A DNA stretch of 64,000 nt from Eudorina sp. 2006-703-Eu-15 (GCA_003117195.1 BDSI01000077.1:441501-505500), one strand, 5' to 3'. Positions 1-12,269 are shown, counted from the first letter of the stretch. Notes: generated from the letters alone by a model not told the origin. A program made the numbers and translations.

Positions 1-297
1 GCCGCCGCCATCCGAGAGGCCGCCGAGGCCGCCGCCGCCGCCGAGCGCGCGGCACGTGAGGCCCGTCTGGCCGCCGCCATCGCGCACCACTCGACGCGGC
101 CGCTGCAAGTACGGCCCGACATGAAGTACGTCCCGCAGTACCTACGGCAGCGACAGCGCCCGCCCGTGGTTCCGCCGCCGGCACGGCCGCTGCCGGAGGG
201 TACGACAGAGAGCTGGATCGTACCGTCGTACAACAGCGAGCTGGGCTTCCAGGACGGCTTCTACGACGAGAACAGTCAGGTCATCTACTTCGACTGA
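1..297 (+). CDS. 3' end of an unrecognised gene (C-terminal 98 residues)
   Basis: An open frame runs from the window's first base (frame 1) to a TGA at 295-297 and encodes 98 residues. The first part is Ala/Glu/Arg-rich and helical in character ([20 protein letters not shown]), which would suit the tail of a coiled coil. It is followed by YVPQYLRQRQRPP and a proline stretch, and then an acidic/aromatic C-terminus ending DENSQVIYFD. The sharply different, non-repetitive composition of the last 60 residues and the clean stop support real coding. I do not recognise the family and cannot see the start or upstream exons. No function is proposed. Confidence 0.6.
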   Translation, partial: AAAIREAAEAAAAAERAAREARLAAAIAHHSTRPLQVRPDMKYVPQYLRQRQRPPVVPPPARPLPEGTTESWIVPSYNSELGFQDGFYDENSQVIYFD

Positions 298-2167
298 GGC
301 GGACGGCCGCGGGGGAGGCCAGATGGGGCCCGGTCTCTTCTCTGTCCCATCCTTTGCGTCGCTGTTCGACTGCTGGTCCACATACCTGTGTGTCTGTGTG
401 TCTGGGTGGCTGTGCGGCTGTGTGGCTGCGCGCCGCTGGCGGGGCCCTAAGCTCCTTCTGGTGGGGTATCGTACGGGTCTGCGGGCCCTGCACCATCAGG
501 GCCGACACCACCATCCAGAATCCCAGATGATGGAAGGGAGGAAGGGAGGAAGGCCCCACCTATCTATCACGAGGGCCTCCTGTCACGGAATTCATTTACT
601 TTACATTATGTGGGGCGTTCGTTGCTGAGGAGGTCGCCCGCGAGACTACGGCGCCAGGCTGCTGCGCGAGTTCAGTCCAGTCCATACGACGTGTCTTTGT
701 TGGGTGATTGTCCACTTTTGACCTGGTGGGTGCTGTGGTGCCTTCCTGGACGGGTAGTTGGTTGGAAAATTGGAATCCTCCGGGTGGCTTACGAACCGCG
801 GCTGTTCAGTGGTGGACGTAACAGTGCGGCAGCACCACACAAGTCCGTCTTAGTACGTAGGTGCACGCACTCAGGAAACATGTGCGACAGTACCCGGTGC
901 CGTACTTAACACTGGATGCACGACATTTTGGAGTACGAAGGAGGGGAAGTGATGACACGGCAGACCCGGGACAGCGCAGGGGTTTGGGGTCGATATTGGG
1001 TCGTGCGGTAGCGGATACGGTACGGCGTTGGGGTCGGGTGCACACGTTGGCGTGTGTGCGGGTGGGTGTTTGCACCCTCCCGCCGCGATGGCGATTGTGG
1101 GGCTGCTGGGACACATACCTCACGGGCCCTACCTGAGGGAATCTCTAGGGCGACCGTGATGGGGGAGGTGAGCGGGGATGGGATGTCGCCCTTTTGCGGT
1201 TTCGCTGTCTTGATTGACGAAGGGGGATGCCGGGGCTGACCGCGTCCCTGGCTGGAGAGATGTGACCGCTGGGGAAGGGGAGGACCGTACCTAGGGTACG
1301 GTGTGGTGGGGTGGTTGGGTCGTTGGGCCTTGCGGGCGAGAGCCGTCACGGGTTCGACGCCCTGCTACGGGCCGGACTGAGATGGCTCCCGACGATGGAG
1401 ACGATCGAGGTGAAGGTTGATTCCATGCAGTGGCGACTCTGGAGTACAAAGGTGCATTGAAGCTGCATGTCAGGTGGACAAGGACGCCGCTGTTGTTATA
1501 TCCGTGTCGGTATGTGGAGTCTAGGATGCCGTACCCATACCCAAAATTTTCAGGCGAATCGAATACTGCGCCTTCTTCTCAGGTTGGGACCACATCGGCC
1601 TTTCCATGAAGCACGTCATGAAGTGGACCCCGCGGGTCATCGTCATCGTTGACGGCCGCCGCCTGCTCACCCCACACTGCAAAACGAAACCGCGCCGCAG
1701 CCCTGCAGGGGCGCACCGGACAGGCCTGGCACGATTGGCAGGTATGGACCGTACGGCATCCGTACGGCATCGAGTGGGCCGTCCGTCCAGGACCTTCGGA
1801 CGTGACGCGGTCAAACGAGCACGGCGTGTGGTGTACGACAAACATGGATTCTCCCGCGCCATCGGTCGTTGCGCCCCCGTCACCCGAACGCCGTACCACG
1901 GCACCGCGGTCCACAACACCCCGTCGGTCGCATCCGAACGCCTGCCGACGCGCCTGCCGACAAACATGATATGATTTTGTCTACCGCACGCATTACAGGA
2001 TGACACGATACGGACATGCGCCTCCTCGTCGCCTCCTCGTCGCCTCACGCGCACCACCGCGACCGGAACATATGCCGCCGTGCCCGTGCCATGACGGGGA
2101 TGCACTTGGCCGCCGGGAACAGACCTGCTGCCCGTGAGTCGCACAGACAAACGCACACGGACACATA

Positions 2168-2169
<2 letters not shown>

Positions 2170-2218
<49 letters not shown>

Positions 2219-2247
2219 GCGCGCGCGGGCGGACGGATTGCATTTCT

Positions 2248-2288
<41 letters not shown>
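2170..2288. repeat. Two (AC)n microsatellites with (CG) tails
   Basis: Two dinucleotide tracts, about 2170-2216 and 2250-2287. Each is an AC repeat ending in an alternating CG run, and about 30 bp of unique sequence separates them. Alternating purine-pyrimidine DNA of this kind can adopt Z-form. The position is intergenic. Confidence 0.9.
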
Positions 2289-2289
<1 letters not shown>

Positions 2290-3290
2290 GCGCGCGCAGC
2301 GGTACCCGCGCTGATCCAAAAGCTACAGACACATGCTCCTGCGGCGGCTCAGTTTCCCGTACCTCACCCACCTCACGCGCCGACGCGCGCGGCAACATCA
2401 CGGGCAGGGCAGGGCAAGCTGCAAAGGCGCTGCGACCCAAACGCAACTCCGCCACCCACTGCGGCCTCATTGAGAGGCAGTTGGCGGAGTCGTACCCGCC
2501 ACGGGGAGCTGTCACCGGCAGGCGGCGGCATATGTGGGTAGGGTAAGCGAGACCCGTGGGTCGATGGGGCCACTGGTGGGGCCACATTGCGCACCCTCGG
2601 ACGCGTATGCCTTCGCGCAACTGTCACGTGCGTTTCAGAGGGCCACACACACAGCCACACACACGCACGTTTTCTTTTACACAGACACACGCATACACAC
2701 ACACGCGCCAATAAAATCATGAAATCCAGAGCGCCACATGCCGAGATGTGGCTACTGACTCGGCGCCACGGTGCGAATCACACCGCCATCCCATCCTATC
2801 CAATCCACCCACCCGCCCGCCCGCAAGCTTCATTTGCGTTGGGCGGCGTCCGACAGCGGCACAACCTCCACGGGCAGGCTATGTCTTCCTGAAAACGTCA
2901 TATCGAAGCCACGGCGCCACAAAGCAGAACAAAGCCAAGCAAAGCAAAATAAAAAAGGCCCCAACACCCAGATATACCAACCGCGCGCGAACCCTGGCAG
3001 CAGACGGCGGCTGCACACCTGATGCCCATACTGCTCCCATCGTCCTTCCTGACCCCGAGGCAACCCCCCGCGAGGCAACCCCCCCCCGAGGCAACCCCCC
3101 CGCGAGGCACCGCACCACAGACCGCGCGAGGCTGACAGTCCCGACCCGGCGGCCCGACCCGGCGGCAGCCCCAACAGGACGGGACGCGACGGACCGGCGA
3201 CGACCATCCGGGGGAACAGAACGACGGAGCAGCACGGAAATGAAGCGCAGCCGACACCACACCAGGAGCACACATACAGATAGCTTCCTT

Positions 3291-3295
3291 TTACA
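3291..3295 (-). terminator. Candidate TGTAA polyadenylation signal of the HSF gene
   Basis: TTACA on the + strand reads TGTAA on the HSF coding strand, about 620 nt after the HSF stop codon. TGTAA is the usual polyadenylation motif of volvocine green algae. A five-base motif in a long spacer can occur by chance, so this is tentative. Confidence 0.3.
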
Positions 3296-3913
3296 CCCCC
3301 CCCCCACACACACCCCGCGTCACCCGAACACAACTGCTGACACAGGCTATAACAGAACAACCAGCGTTGTTTCACAGACACCGGCAAACAACACACGCGT
3401 GCAAGGTTTCCTCGCGGAGCACACCGAGCAAAATGGCATTCATTCACCACATCAAAACCAACCAACCAACTACCCCACGGCGGCACATATCGGGCACACA
3501 TACATATACCCATACACGTCACACATACAGCGTGCGACCTTGAACACAATCCCGACACACAGACGCACAGCACAGATGACTCATCTGAGATGAGTCATCC
3601 TCGCTGATACATGGACACGCCGTCCCCGCGCTGCTCCCCGTGAGACGTGGCCTGCTCACACTGCCTGCCCGCCGAAGCCCCACCGACGGGCGTCTCGTCG
3701 TTAACTCACACACGCGGCCATGCAATGCCCGAACCTCTTGCTCAAGTTCTGCACAAAACATCATCCGACCCACCCCTGCAGCAGCCCCGCGCCCGCACTG
3801 CCCCCACTGCCCCCACTGCCCCGGCCCCGGCCTCGGCCTCATCCTCGGCCCACACCCGCACACCTCCAACCAGACAACCCGCAGCTCCTATTCCCCTATC
3901 CCCACCACAAGCC

Positions 3914-4566
3914 CTACGAGTCCAACTCCATCTCCTCCGCGCTGTGCCACTGCCACTGCTGTGACCGCGACTGTGGCTGCTGCAGCTCCGCCAGGCCGCT
4001 GCCGCTGCTCCCTTCGGCAGCCCCGTCGCCCGATGCGACAGCCGCCGCCGCCGCCGCCACCGCCGGCCCTGCCGCCGTCGCCCCGTGCCGCTGCAGCTGT
4101 TTCCGGTAGACGGCATGATTTACGGCAGCTCCATCCGTGCCAAACCCAGGGCCATGGGCGCCGAGAGACCCCATCGGCGGCACAGGCATGGGGATGGGCA
4201 GCTGCGGCGGGGGGCAGGAGCCGCTGCCCTCCCTGGAGTGGGGTCCACCGCTCTGTGCCGCGAAATCCCTCGCCGGGGGTCTGTGCACCCGGTGGTGCCG
4301 CTCCGCGTCGACCGCGACGGCGGTGCCCACAAGGCCCGCCGAACCACCCGCGTGCCGCGCCGTGTCGCCCGCCACCACCGGCTCCATCCCCTCCAGCGGC
4401 GACACCGAGACCGCCGCCGCTGTGGCCACGCCGCCCGGCACGCCCGGCCCCGCGCCTCCAGCGCCCTCCGGCGCCCCCTCGGCGTCGCTGGTGCCGCTGG
4501 CCCCCGGCGTGTTGCTGTCGCTGGCGCCGCTGCCGCCGGGGGTGAGGCGGTTGGCGCCGCTGGTCA

Positions 4567-4597
<31 letters not shown>

Positions 4598-7500
4598 AGT
4601 GATCGCGGCGTCACCGCCGCTGCCGCCGGCGTCGCCGCTGCTGTGGCCAGTGGTCGCGGTGGCTCCGCCGGTGGAGCTGCTCAGCGCCGCAACAGCCGCT
4701 GCGGCGGCGGCCGAGGCGGCGTAGGCGTCATGCCGGGCCTTGGCCACCTGCAGTACCAGCCTGCGCACGCCAGAGAGGTTCGCCGCGGCGGGAGGACACG
4801 TCGGGATACACAAACATATCAAGACACGCATACGTATTTGAACATGCGTAGGTTTCCAACGAGCTGGTAGGCAGCCATGCACGACCGGAGGACACGTCGG
4901 ACTTAGTCACATAGTCATACAAAGACACATATGTGTATATCCGGGGGGTGTAGAGAGTTGGTAGGCAGCGATGGACTGCACTGACTGTCGAAAGCAAGGA
5001 TCCGGCGAAGGATGGACGTTAGGGGTTCAGTTCTGGGGTCAGGCCCGCACTCAAGACATACAAGATACAACGTGCAACGTCCCTCGCCGGGGCGGGTCCC
5101 CGGGGTGGGATTCGCCGAACATCCGCCGCCGCCCCGCCCCGGCCCCCTCACCTCGCGCCGTCCGCCGGGCTCTGCGCGCTGCTCACGATCTGCTCCACTG
5201 CGCCCCACAGCCGGTCCTCTATGGACTTGGCGTACATCTCCGCCTCGGGGCCCAGCGACAGGCCTAGCCGCGGCGGCGGGGGCGGGGGCGCCGCCTCCGC
5301 CTCCGCCGCCGCCGCGTCGCCGCGATTCACCACCACCTCCTCCTCCGACGCCTCCGCCGCGGCATGGGTCGCCTGCGGCGCCTGCTCCTCAAGCTGGTGG
5401 TGGTGGTGTTCTTGCGTCCTCGACCCTAGGGCTGCTGCGTCGACCCAGGCCAGGGGCGGTTGGCAGGTGTGGTGGTTGGGATCGTTGGAAGGGTCGTACG
5501 GCAGGGGGTCGTACGGGAGGAGTGTCTCCGCCGGACCGCCTGGCGCGTCACCCGCGTCCTGGCCCAGCGCTGCGGCGCGGACGGTGGGTGGGTGGCGCCG
5601 AGGAGGCGGCGGCGGTCGAATTTGGGGGCGCGCAAGAGCAAGAAATGGGCACACTGAGGGCACGCATGTACGACCGTATACGACAATCGGCGGTTGCCAC
5701 TACATGCCAAAACAAACCGCACCATGGGCTTCTCGTTGGGGTGCTGAGTGGCTGTTGCCACAGTCCCGATCCGCGGTACTGACACCTGCTGCTGCGAAGG
5801 ATGACACGCGTGTACGACAATGTACGAGGGCGAATGCGTACGGTTGTACGTGTGTTTGTGTGTGTGTGGGGGGGGTATGGAAGCGTCTTTTGTGTCCCCA
5901 CCGTTGCAGCAGTTACCGGTAAGCCGTTGGCCGTTGGGTTGACCAGACCCGTGGTCTCCTCGCGGGACGTTAACAGTGGGGGTACCGTCCAGGAGGGCTG
6001 GAGGCCGGCCGGCAAAGGCGGGTACGAACCGCCGCCGTACGACAGCACAGCAGGCCGCGGAGACAGGCAGGCACCGGCGGGCGGCGGCGCCAGCGGCAGG
6101 GATGTGTGCCCGCTCGTTAGTGCTCATCCATGAAGAGGCGGTGGCTGGAATAACACCCTCCTTCTTCTCCTCCTCCTTCTCCTCCTCTTTCTCCTCGTCT
6201 CCTCGTCGTCGTCGACCCATCTTGCGATCACGCACCTCCCACCCGCGAAGAAACTCTCGCACAAGGATAGGCACAGCGCTACCAAGGATACAGGCTCATA
6301 CACAATCAATTGCCGTACTTGCTACTCACACGCCACCTGCCGTACCTCGTAGTTGGGCCTCCAGCTCAGCCACCCTGGCCTCCAATCGCACGTTGACATC
6401 CTGGGCGGCCTTGTTGGCCCGCTCCTGCCGCCAAACAAACAGAGAGGAAATCACATCACAGTAACTCAAACTACCTGAACACCAAGTGGACACCGCAACA
6501 TGCTTCGGGACCCAGCCAAGCGCCGATGGTTACAAAAATGGGTAACAGACCCTGAGGCTCCCGGTCCCAAAGCCCACCCAGCCTTCCACTCAAGACATAC
6601 ACCCAGCCTCCTCCCAGCCACACCCACCCACCCACTCACCCACCCAGCCTCCCAGCCACACCCACCCCACCCACCCAGCCTCCCACTCAGACATAAACCC
6701 AGCCTCCTTCTAACCAAAAACACCCACCCACCCACCCATCCTCCCAGCCACACCCACCCACCCAGCCTCCTCCCAGCCACACCCACCCACCCACCCATCC
6801 CGGCCCCCCCAGCCGCACCTGCGCCTCCAGCCTGTCGCGCACCACCTCGCGCTCCGCCGTCACCCGCTCCTCCAGCACCCGCCCCAGGGCCAGGTGGTCG
6901 TGGGCCGCCTTGGCAGTGTTGGCCGCCAGGGCCGCCTCCAGCGCCGCCGTCTTGGCGATCTGCCGCGCAGTCATCTCGCGCTGGGCTTGCAGCTGCGGGG
7001 GAGCGCCGGGGCGGGGCGGCAGGCGGGCGCACAGGGCGCCGCCAGGCGGGGAGGGGCAAAGGGTGCGCCGGGGGAAGACGGGGGCGGTAGGGGCCTTTAC
7101 GGTTAAGCAGGGATTGGTTGCAAGGCAGGCAGAGGACCAGAGGCTGGGGGCCCAGCCGTTGTTCCCATGAAGGGAGGGAGCGGTAACAACCGACAACCGA
7201 AAACTGACCCAGGCCGACGCCGTCGCGGGCGTGGGGAGCGCGGATGACAGGATGCGGCACGGACCGACCGACCGACCGACCAACCGGGTTGGACGCCCCG
7301 GCAACCAACCAAGGAAAGCTGCGTCCCACCGCCGCCCTTCGCCGGCTTGCTGCTGGAGACCCCCACCCAGCCCTCACTCGAGGCGTCACGCGAGAGTGAG
7401 AGTGAACCAGACAAGAAGCAGTCGTGACATGAACCCGGCACGCACAGCGGCCAAACCAACGGCCGCGGGGCGGCAAGTGACGCGCAGGCGTGGCCAACAA

Positions 7501-10500
7501 CCCCGCATGTCACGACACTGTACGACACACTACAGCACGCTGAAACATAGTGCACGACCGGCTCGCTCGACCCTCGGCCCCGCCCCACCTGTTTCTCCAG
7601 GTCGTCGTGTCGCAGCTTCTGGTCCCATATCCGCTTCTGCTGCGCCTCCACCGCCTGAGTGAGTGGCACCATGCCCGCCAGGGGCGGAGAGGGGGCTGCT
7701 CCCGCAGCGCCGGCACCCGCCGTCGCGGCCGCCGCCGCCGCCGCCGGCCCCGCGCCCGTGTCCCGAAGATTGGCCTGGCCACTGCCGCTGCCGCTGCTGC
7801 CGCCAGCGACACCGTCGCTGCCGCCGCTGGCCGCGTCCTCCGCCGCCATGCCGCTGTCCGCTCCGCCGCCACCGGCGGCGGCATCGCCGCCCGCGGCCTC
7901 CGCGATGGGCCCCACCTCGCCGCCGGGGCCCGACGGCAGCCCGCCGGCGGCAGCGTACTCACCACTGGCGCCGCACAGTCGTACGCCGCCGTACACCTGT
8001 GTGAGGACCTCCATGGAGCGCTTGAGCGCCGTGTTTTCCTCCTTGAGTCCCTCCACCTCACGGACCAGTGCCGTCAGGCGACCCAGCTGGCCCGCCATCT
8101 CGCTGAGCAGGGCCGCGGTGGTGCCGCCCAGGTGCTGGGGGACGGGCCGGGTGATGCCGGCGGGCAGCGGGTTGCCAGCGGCGTCGAAGCTCGTCATGCC
8201 GCTGCCGCCGGCGCCTGCAAGCACACACACGTGCGCACGTGCGCCGATGTGGGGTCGTGTAAATCAACGCGAGGCACCCACACGTATTTCTTGCAACATT
8301 GTCACCGGTTTTTGACTCGCAGCTCGCTTTCCCTACTGCGCTACGCACATACACTCGAAGCTTCATGCAAAAGGTCGTGCTCGGGTGGGTCGACCTTCGA
8401 TACACACAAACAGTTTGGGTCGACTTGTAAGTTATGGAGAATCGGCCATCCCCCGGCCGCATTCCCTCCGGAGGTGTCCCTTGCCCCAATGGCGCCCCAT
8501 TGGGGCTTCAATTGCCCCTCCAACAGCCCTTCCAACGACCAGTAAATTTTCTGAGTGGCCTACACGACACCCTTATGAGGGCCCCCCGGTCTGATGGTGT
8601 CACAAACAGTCTCGGCAGCCTCACCGGGTGGGCTGGCGGACGCGAAACCCGACGGTGGCGTGAAGTGCTGAGATGTCCCCAGAAGCGCCGCTGCGGCCGC
8701 CGCTGCGGCGTCCGAGCCTCCGGGCTCCAAATCACAGCGACTGCGCTTGTTGTTCATCGCCTTGCCAATGCCGCCGCTGCCGCTGCCAAGCCCGCCAGCC
8801 CCGGCGGCCGCCGCCGCCACCGCCGCGGGCGGGCCGCCGTACTCCGAGTCCGCTGCCATAGGGTCATTATGCTCCGTCGAAGACGCCGATGCGCAATTAT
8901 GAGAGCTGTGGCTCATGCTGCTGTGCGGCTGCGATTGCTGCAGTTGCGGTTGCTGCTGCTGTTGTACCTCGCCTCCATTCGCCGAGGGAGGCAGGCCCAT
9001 GCTCGCGCTCCGTCCACAAGCACCAGCACTGCCGCCTTCGCCTGCCGCCGCACCCGACGACCCCGCGCCGCCACCACCGCCGCTTCCGCCGTCGCCCAGG
9101 CTCTTCCCTTGCGTCCCCGCGTTTCGCAGTGCGGGCTGCTGAGCGATGGCCGCCAGCATCTGCTGCCCCGGCCTCAGATACTCATCGACCAGTTGCTCCA
9201 GCCGTGTGATTTGGGTCGCAGGCGGCCCGGTCCCAGGCGGCAGCATCGGCCCTAGCGGCGGCGGCACCCGCGGTTGTACCACTTCCGCTTTGATAGCAGC
9301 TGCTGTCGCAAGTGGCCTGGAGAATGCACTGTTTGGCGAGGGCGCGCCCGGCAGCACTGCGCTTCCCATAGCAGCAGGCGGCGCCGGCTGGCCTGTGGCT
9401 CCGGTAGGCAGCGGCAGCGGCGGTAGGCCTGCCGGAACCCCGAACGCGGCGGCTCCCGAGGGTGAAGGCGCGGTGAACAAGGGCAACGTGGCAGCTATGC
9501 CCAGGTCAAGTGGGAAAGGCGGGGAGAGGGAAAATGGAGCGCCGGCTGCGGCAGCAGCGAGTGATGGGCCCGTGGGCAGGCCGGCGGAGTTTGAGGCATG
9601 TAGGGCGGCGCCGGGCGGGATCGGGATGGGGACCGGTGGTGAAGGAATGGTGGCGGCGGCTGCCACCGGTGCCGATGAGGATGCGTCCGCTGCCTGGGCA
9701 GACGACTGAAAGATGTGAGGCGGCAGGGGCCCAGAGGGCGCACTCGCGCAGTGCTGTTGCGCTGCTGTCTGGGAAACGGACGCTGAGGTGCTGCCCCCAG
9801 CAGCTGCAGCTGCAGCTGCAGCAGGAGCTGCAGCACTGCCTCCCCCGGATGCAGCGACGGCGTTGCTGGAGGCCGGTTTCCGGCGATGAATGGTGAGCAG
9901 TAGGTCCTTGTTGTATTGCTGGAAGTGCTCGTTGGCGAATTCCCAACGATCAGGGTCCACTTTTCGAAATCCCTGTGACCGGAGAGAGTGTGAGGGCTTG
10001 ACGCTCAGACAAGTCGAACTGCGAGAAGGGGTACTGCCCGCGTGCTCGTCGAGGGCGCAGCAAGCGTTGTAATAATCCCAAATAGGTATGTAATTAACAA
10101 CTTACATACGTATTAAGCTGGCGCACAAATGACGAGAAGTTGTTGTGCTTGAAGTATAGCGGTAGCAGGTTCGCTGCGAATTCACTGGGCTTCCACACCA
10201 CAAAACTGCGGAGGGGCCATGCGTTCAAGCAGCCATCACGCTTTGTAACATAGATCGTGGCCGCATCGTTAAAATCCAACAATTTACCGAGAAGGACAAC
10301 CCCAATAGAAGCCTCTCACCTTTTCCCGTGTGGGCCCCAAGATATAATGTTATTTGTAGTGGGATCGTCGACAAGCTCGTATCTGCAATTTATGAGGAAA
10401 CGCCCTGAACCATACGTGCTGAATTCTCCTCCCAAGCAAGACACCGCCAAGGCCACACTCACGTCTTCCGCAAGAATGGGGCTGGCTGGCTCTGATTGCC

Positions 10501-10539
10501 GCCTTGCTGGCCCCTGGCAGAGTGCCCTTCTCCTGTCAT
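3914..10539 (-). CDS. HSF: Heat shock transcription factor (HSF), 9 exons, 1198 aa
   Basis: Binds heat shock elements and activates chaperone genes in the nucleus. Exons (- strand): 10463-10539, 10320-10382, 10106-10205, 8625-9972, 7589-8214, 6819-6992, 6346-6424, 5152-5434, 3914-4760. All junctions are GT-AG and in phase. The ATG at 10537-10539 has an in-frame TAG 12 nt upstream. Residues 21-113 form a complete HSF DNA-binding domain with [39 protein letters not shown] and [12 protein letters not shown], spread over exons 1-4. About 420 low-complexity Ala/Gly/Pro/Ser residues follow, with a basic NNKRSR patch. A leucine-zipper-like helix lies near 565-603, and a long charged coiled coil near 725-823. 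The tail is Ala/Ser/Gly-rich and ends EEMELDS. The coiled coils presumably serve trimerisation but lie unusually far from the DNA-binding domain. The DNA-binding domain is certain. The C-terminal exon chain rests on phase and splice signals only. Confidence 0.9.
6600..6812. repeat. CACCC-rich degenerate tandem array in an HSF intron
   Basis: The intron between HSF exons 6 and 7 (6425-6818) consists largely of CCCA/CACCC units interspersed with CAGCCTCC and CAGCCACA blocks. There are several imperfect copies of a roughly 40-60 bp higher-order unit. Confidence 0.75.
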
Positions 10540-10684
10540 CTTGTGAGACTACATCGCGGGACTGCTTCCAAAAGCTTCTAATGCTACGGGAACGTCATTA
10601 TGCATAATAGTTTACTTACAGTTGACAAATTTCAATGCCTAGAATTGATGGCACAAAGCACAAGGCTTCTACAGAAATGAGTTC

Positions 10685-10702
10685 GAAAGGAGAAGAACTT
10701 TC
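10685..10702 (-). promoter_or_regulatory. Candidate heat shock element upstream of HSF
   Basis: GAA at 10695-10697 and TTC at 10700-10702 form one perfect nGAAnnTTCn pair. A further in-register GAA lies at 10685-10687, with the unit between them degenerate, giving a gapped three-unit element. It lies about 146-163 bp upstream of the HSF start codon, where autoregulation of HSF would act. Two-and-a-half units is a weak match, and such motifs arise by chance. Confidence 0.35.
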
Positions 10703-11246
10703 CAATTTGCCGTACCTAATCGCGGGCGATGGCAACGATGTCCCTGTTACTGCGTACATCTAAATTCTGCTTCATGTGCATGTCAAGCCCTGCAAATCCA
10801 GGATCTTTGGCGACCGCATCCAAAGTGTACTGGGACTCAGCGCATACGGTACTTGGCTGTCTGCAACATGCATTGGTTTTCATTGGCTCGGGCAAATGCT
10901 GTGCTCTGGGATGCATGATTATTGCTGCTGGAAATACGAGGGGTAACGTGTACGTTCGGTTGTGAGCAACCCAACAAGTTGCTGAGCAACAATCGTGATG
11001 AATGATTGGCCTAGACACTCAAGATGTGAGATCTTGGAAAGGGCTTTGAAGCTGTGTGCAAATTGCGACACTGACTCACACGACGGGCAGCGACGCAGCG
11101 ACGGGTTTCACAGGGTGTCACAGGTCTGCCGGTTGGACCCCTCTATCCATCACTGAAAATAGTCATGGACTGGTAGCAGATTGCAGTAAATACGAGCAGC
11201 GACGTATTCTGTACGGCACAAGCGCTTGAAAGACACTATGGAACGC

Positions 11247-11313
11247 TGCCTGACTCGGTACGACACGGCACATGGCGTCCGCAGCCATGTGCCGTGTCGT
11301 ACCTAGTCGGGCA
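11247..11313. other. Near-perfect inverted repeat (29-bp arms, 9-nt loop)
   Basis: Arms 11247-11275 and 11285-11313 pair at 27 of 29 positions around a 9-nt loop (CGTCCGCAG). A transcript would fold into a compact hairpin of the size seen in small-RNA precursors. A miniature transposon or a replication-generated palindrome is equally possible. It lies in the HSF/DHX37 divergent spacer. Confidence 0.7.
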
Positions 11314-12269
11314 GCATCTGGTAGCACTCGCAGGCAACGCATCTTGGGTTTATTACGATGTCCAGATAAGCTGGAAATTGATCCCCAGTACGGTATGATG
11401 CTTACAATGTAACCGTGCGAAGGTGGACACTTAGTCCCGACCGGGCGATGCAACGGGCCCAGATAGCTTCGTAGGCGCCTCGAATCATCCCCTACCAAAA
11501 ACTGCGCACCCATCCATCACCACCGGGGCACGTCATGCAGCTATACAGCCAACACATCAGGTTACTGATGCGCCAGGATTGCCTCTCGTGGAAAACGCAC
11601 CAGATGCTTGGGCCCTTGCGGCCGTCAGATGTTTAACATACACGGGCCGTGACGGACAGAAGCGTGCATGGACATTCAGGGCGAGGCTATCGCCCAGCAG
11701 ATGAGCAGTCTTGAAGATCTCGATACCGGTTGGGGAGCCCAAAACGGTAGCTGGCTATCATACGTTCTGTGTTCAGGTATGACAAGACTCTTCTTAAATG
11801 CCAGATGCGACACGTCTGACAAATCCCCCTTTTGGGCGTTTCATGCTTTTCAGCGTGGTCGGAGTATATGTAAAAGGCCCGCGCAGGATGACGCGCTTCT
11901 CATGCAGCCGGGTCGTACGACACCGCCACGAGTGCATTGTGGGGAAATAGGACAATTGTGTAATATACATCAGAACACATAGGGAACAACAATAACTGGG
12001 CCAGTGGATTGCCAGAGAAAAGAGAAAAGCAACGGCTGGCAACGGCAACCGCTAACTTCCGCTAGTTGAATCGACAAGACGACAACTCAACCTAGATACC
12101 TTTACAATCAATACAATTATGTATAGCAACCCCTTACTTTTATATAATGGGTACCAAATTTATCTTCTGCTGATCCTACTCTCTGTCTACCGCAATTTGC
12201 GAAAATGAATTTGTTCAGAACCGATTAACGTAGACGGCTTGTTTGACATTAACTATAAGTTTGAGCGTC

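Larger units (their letters stand above)
298..3913. other. Non-coding spacer between the left-edge gene and the 3' end of the HSF gene
   Basis: About 3.6 kb with no frame showing family motifs or a coherent exon series. It should hold the 3' UTR of the left-edge gene and, on the - strand, the 3' UTR of the HSF gene. It contains two (AC)n tracts, one copy of a dispersed GACCCGCGGGGTC element near 1610-1680, and a perfect inverted repeat at 3575-3599. The open frames here, such as 1606-1974 +, are Arg-rich chance frames of GC-rich DNA. Confidence 0.6.
10540..12269. promoter_or_regulatory. Shared divergent intergenic region between HSF (-) and DHX37 (+)
   Basis: The 1.73 kb between the two start codons is less GC-rich than the rest of the window, especially 12040-12300. 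It must hold both promoters and 5' UTRs. No exon with family motifs is seen in it. It contains a candidate heat shock element (10685-10702) and a long inverted repeat (11247-11313). No convincing TATA box could be placed for either gene. Confidence 0.6.

Noticed and set aside
1606..1974. 122-codon + strand Arg-rich frame.
   Set aside because: Its start lies within a copy of the dispersed GACCCGCGGGGTC repeat, and no family motif is present.
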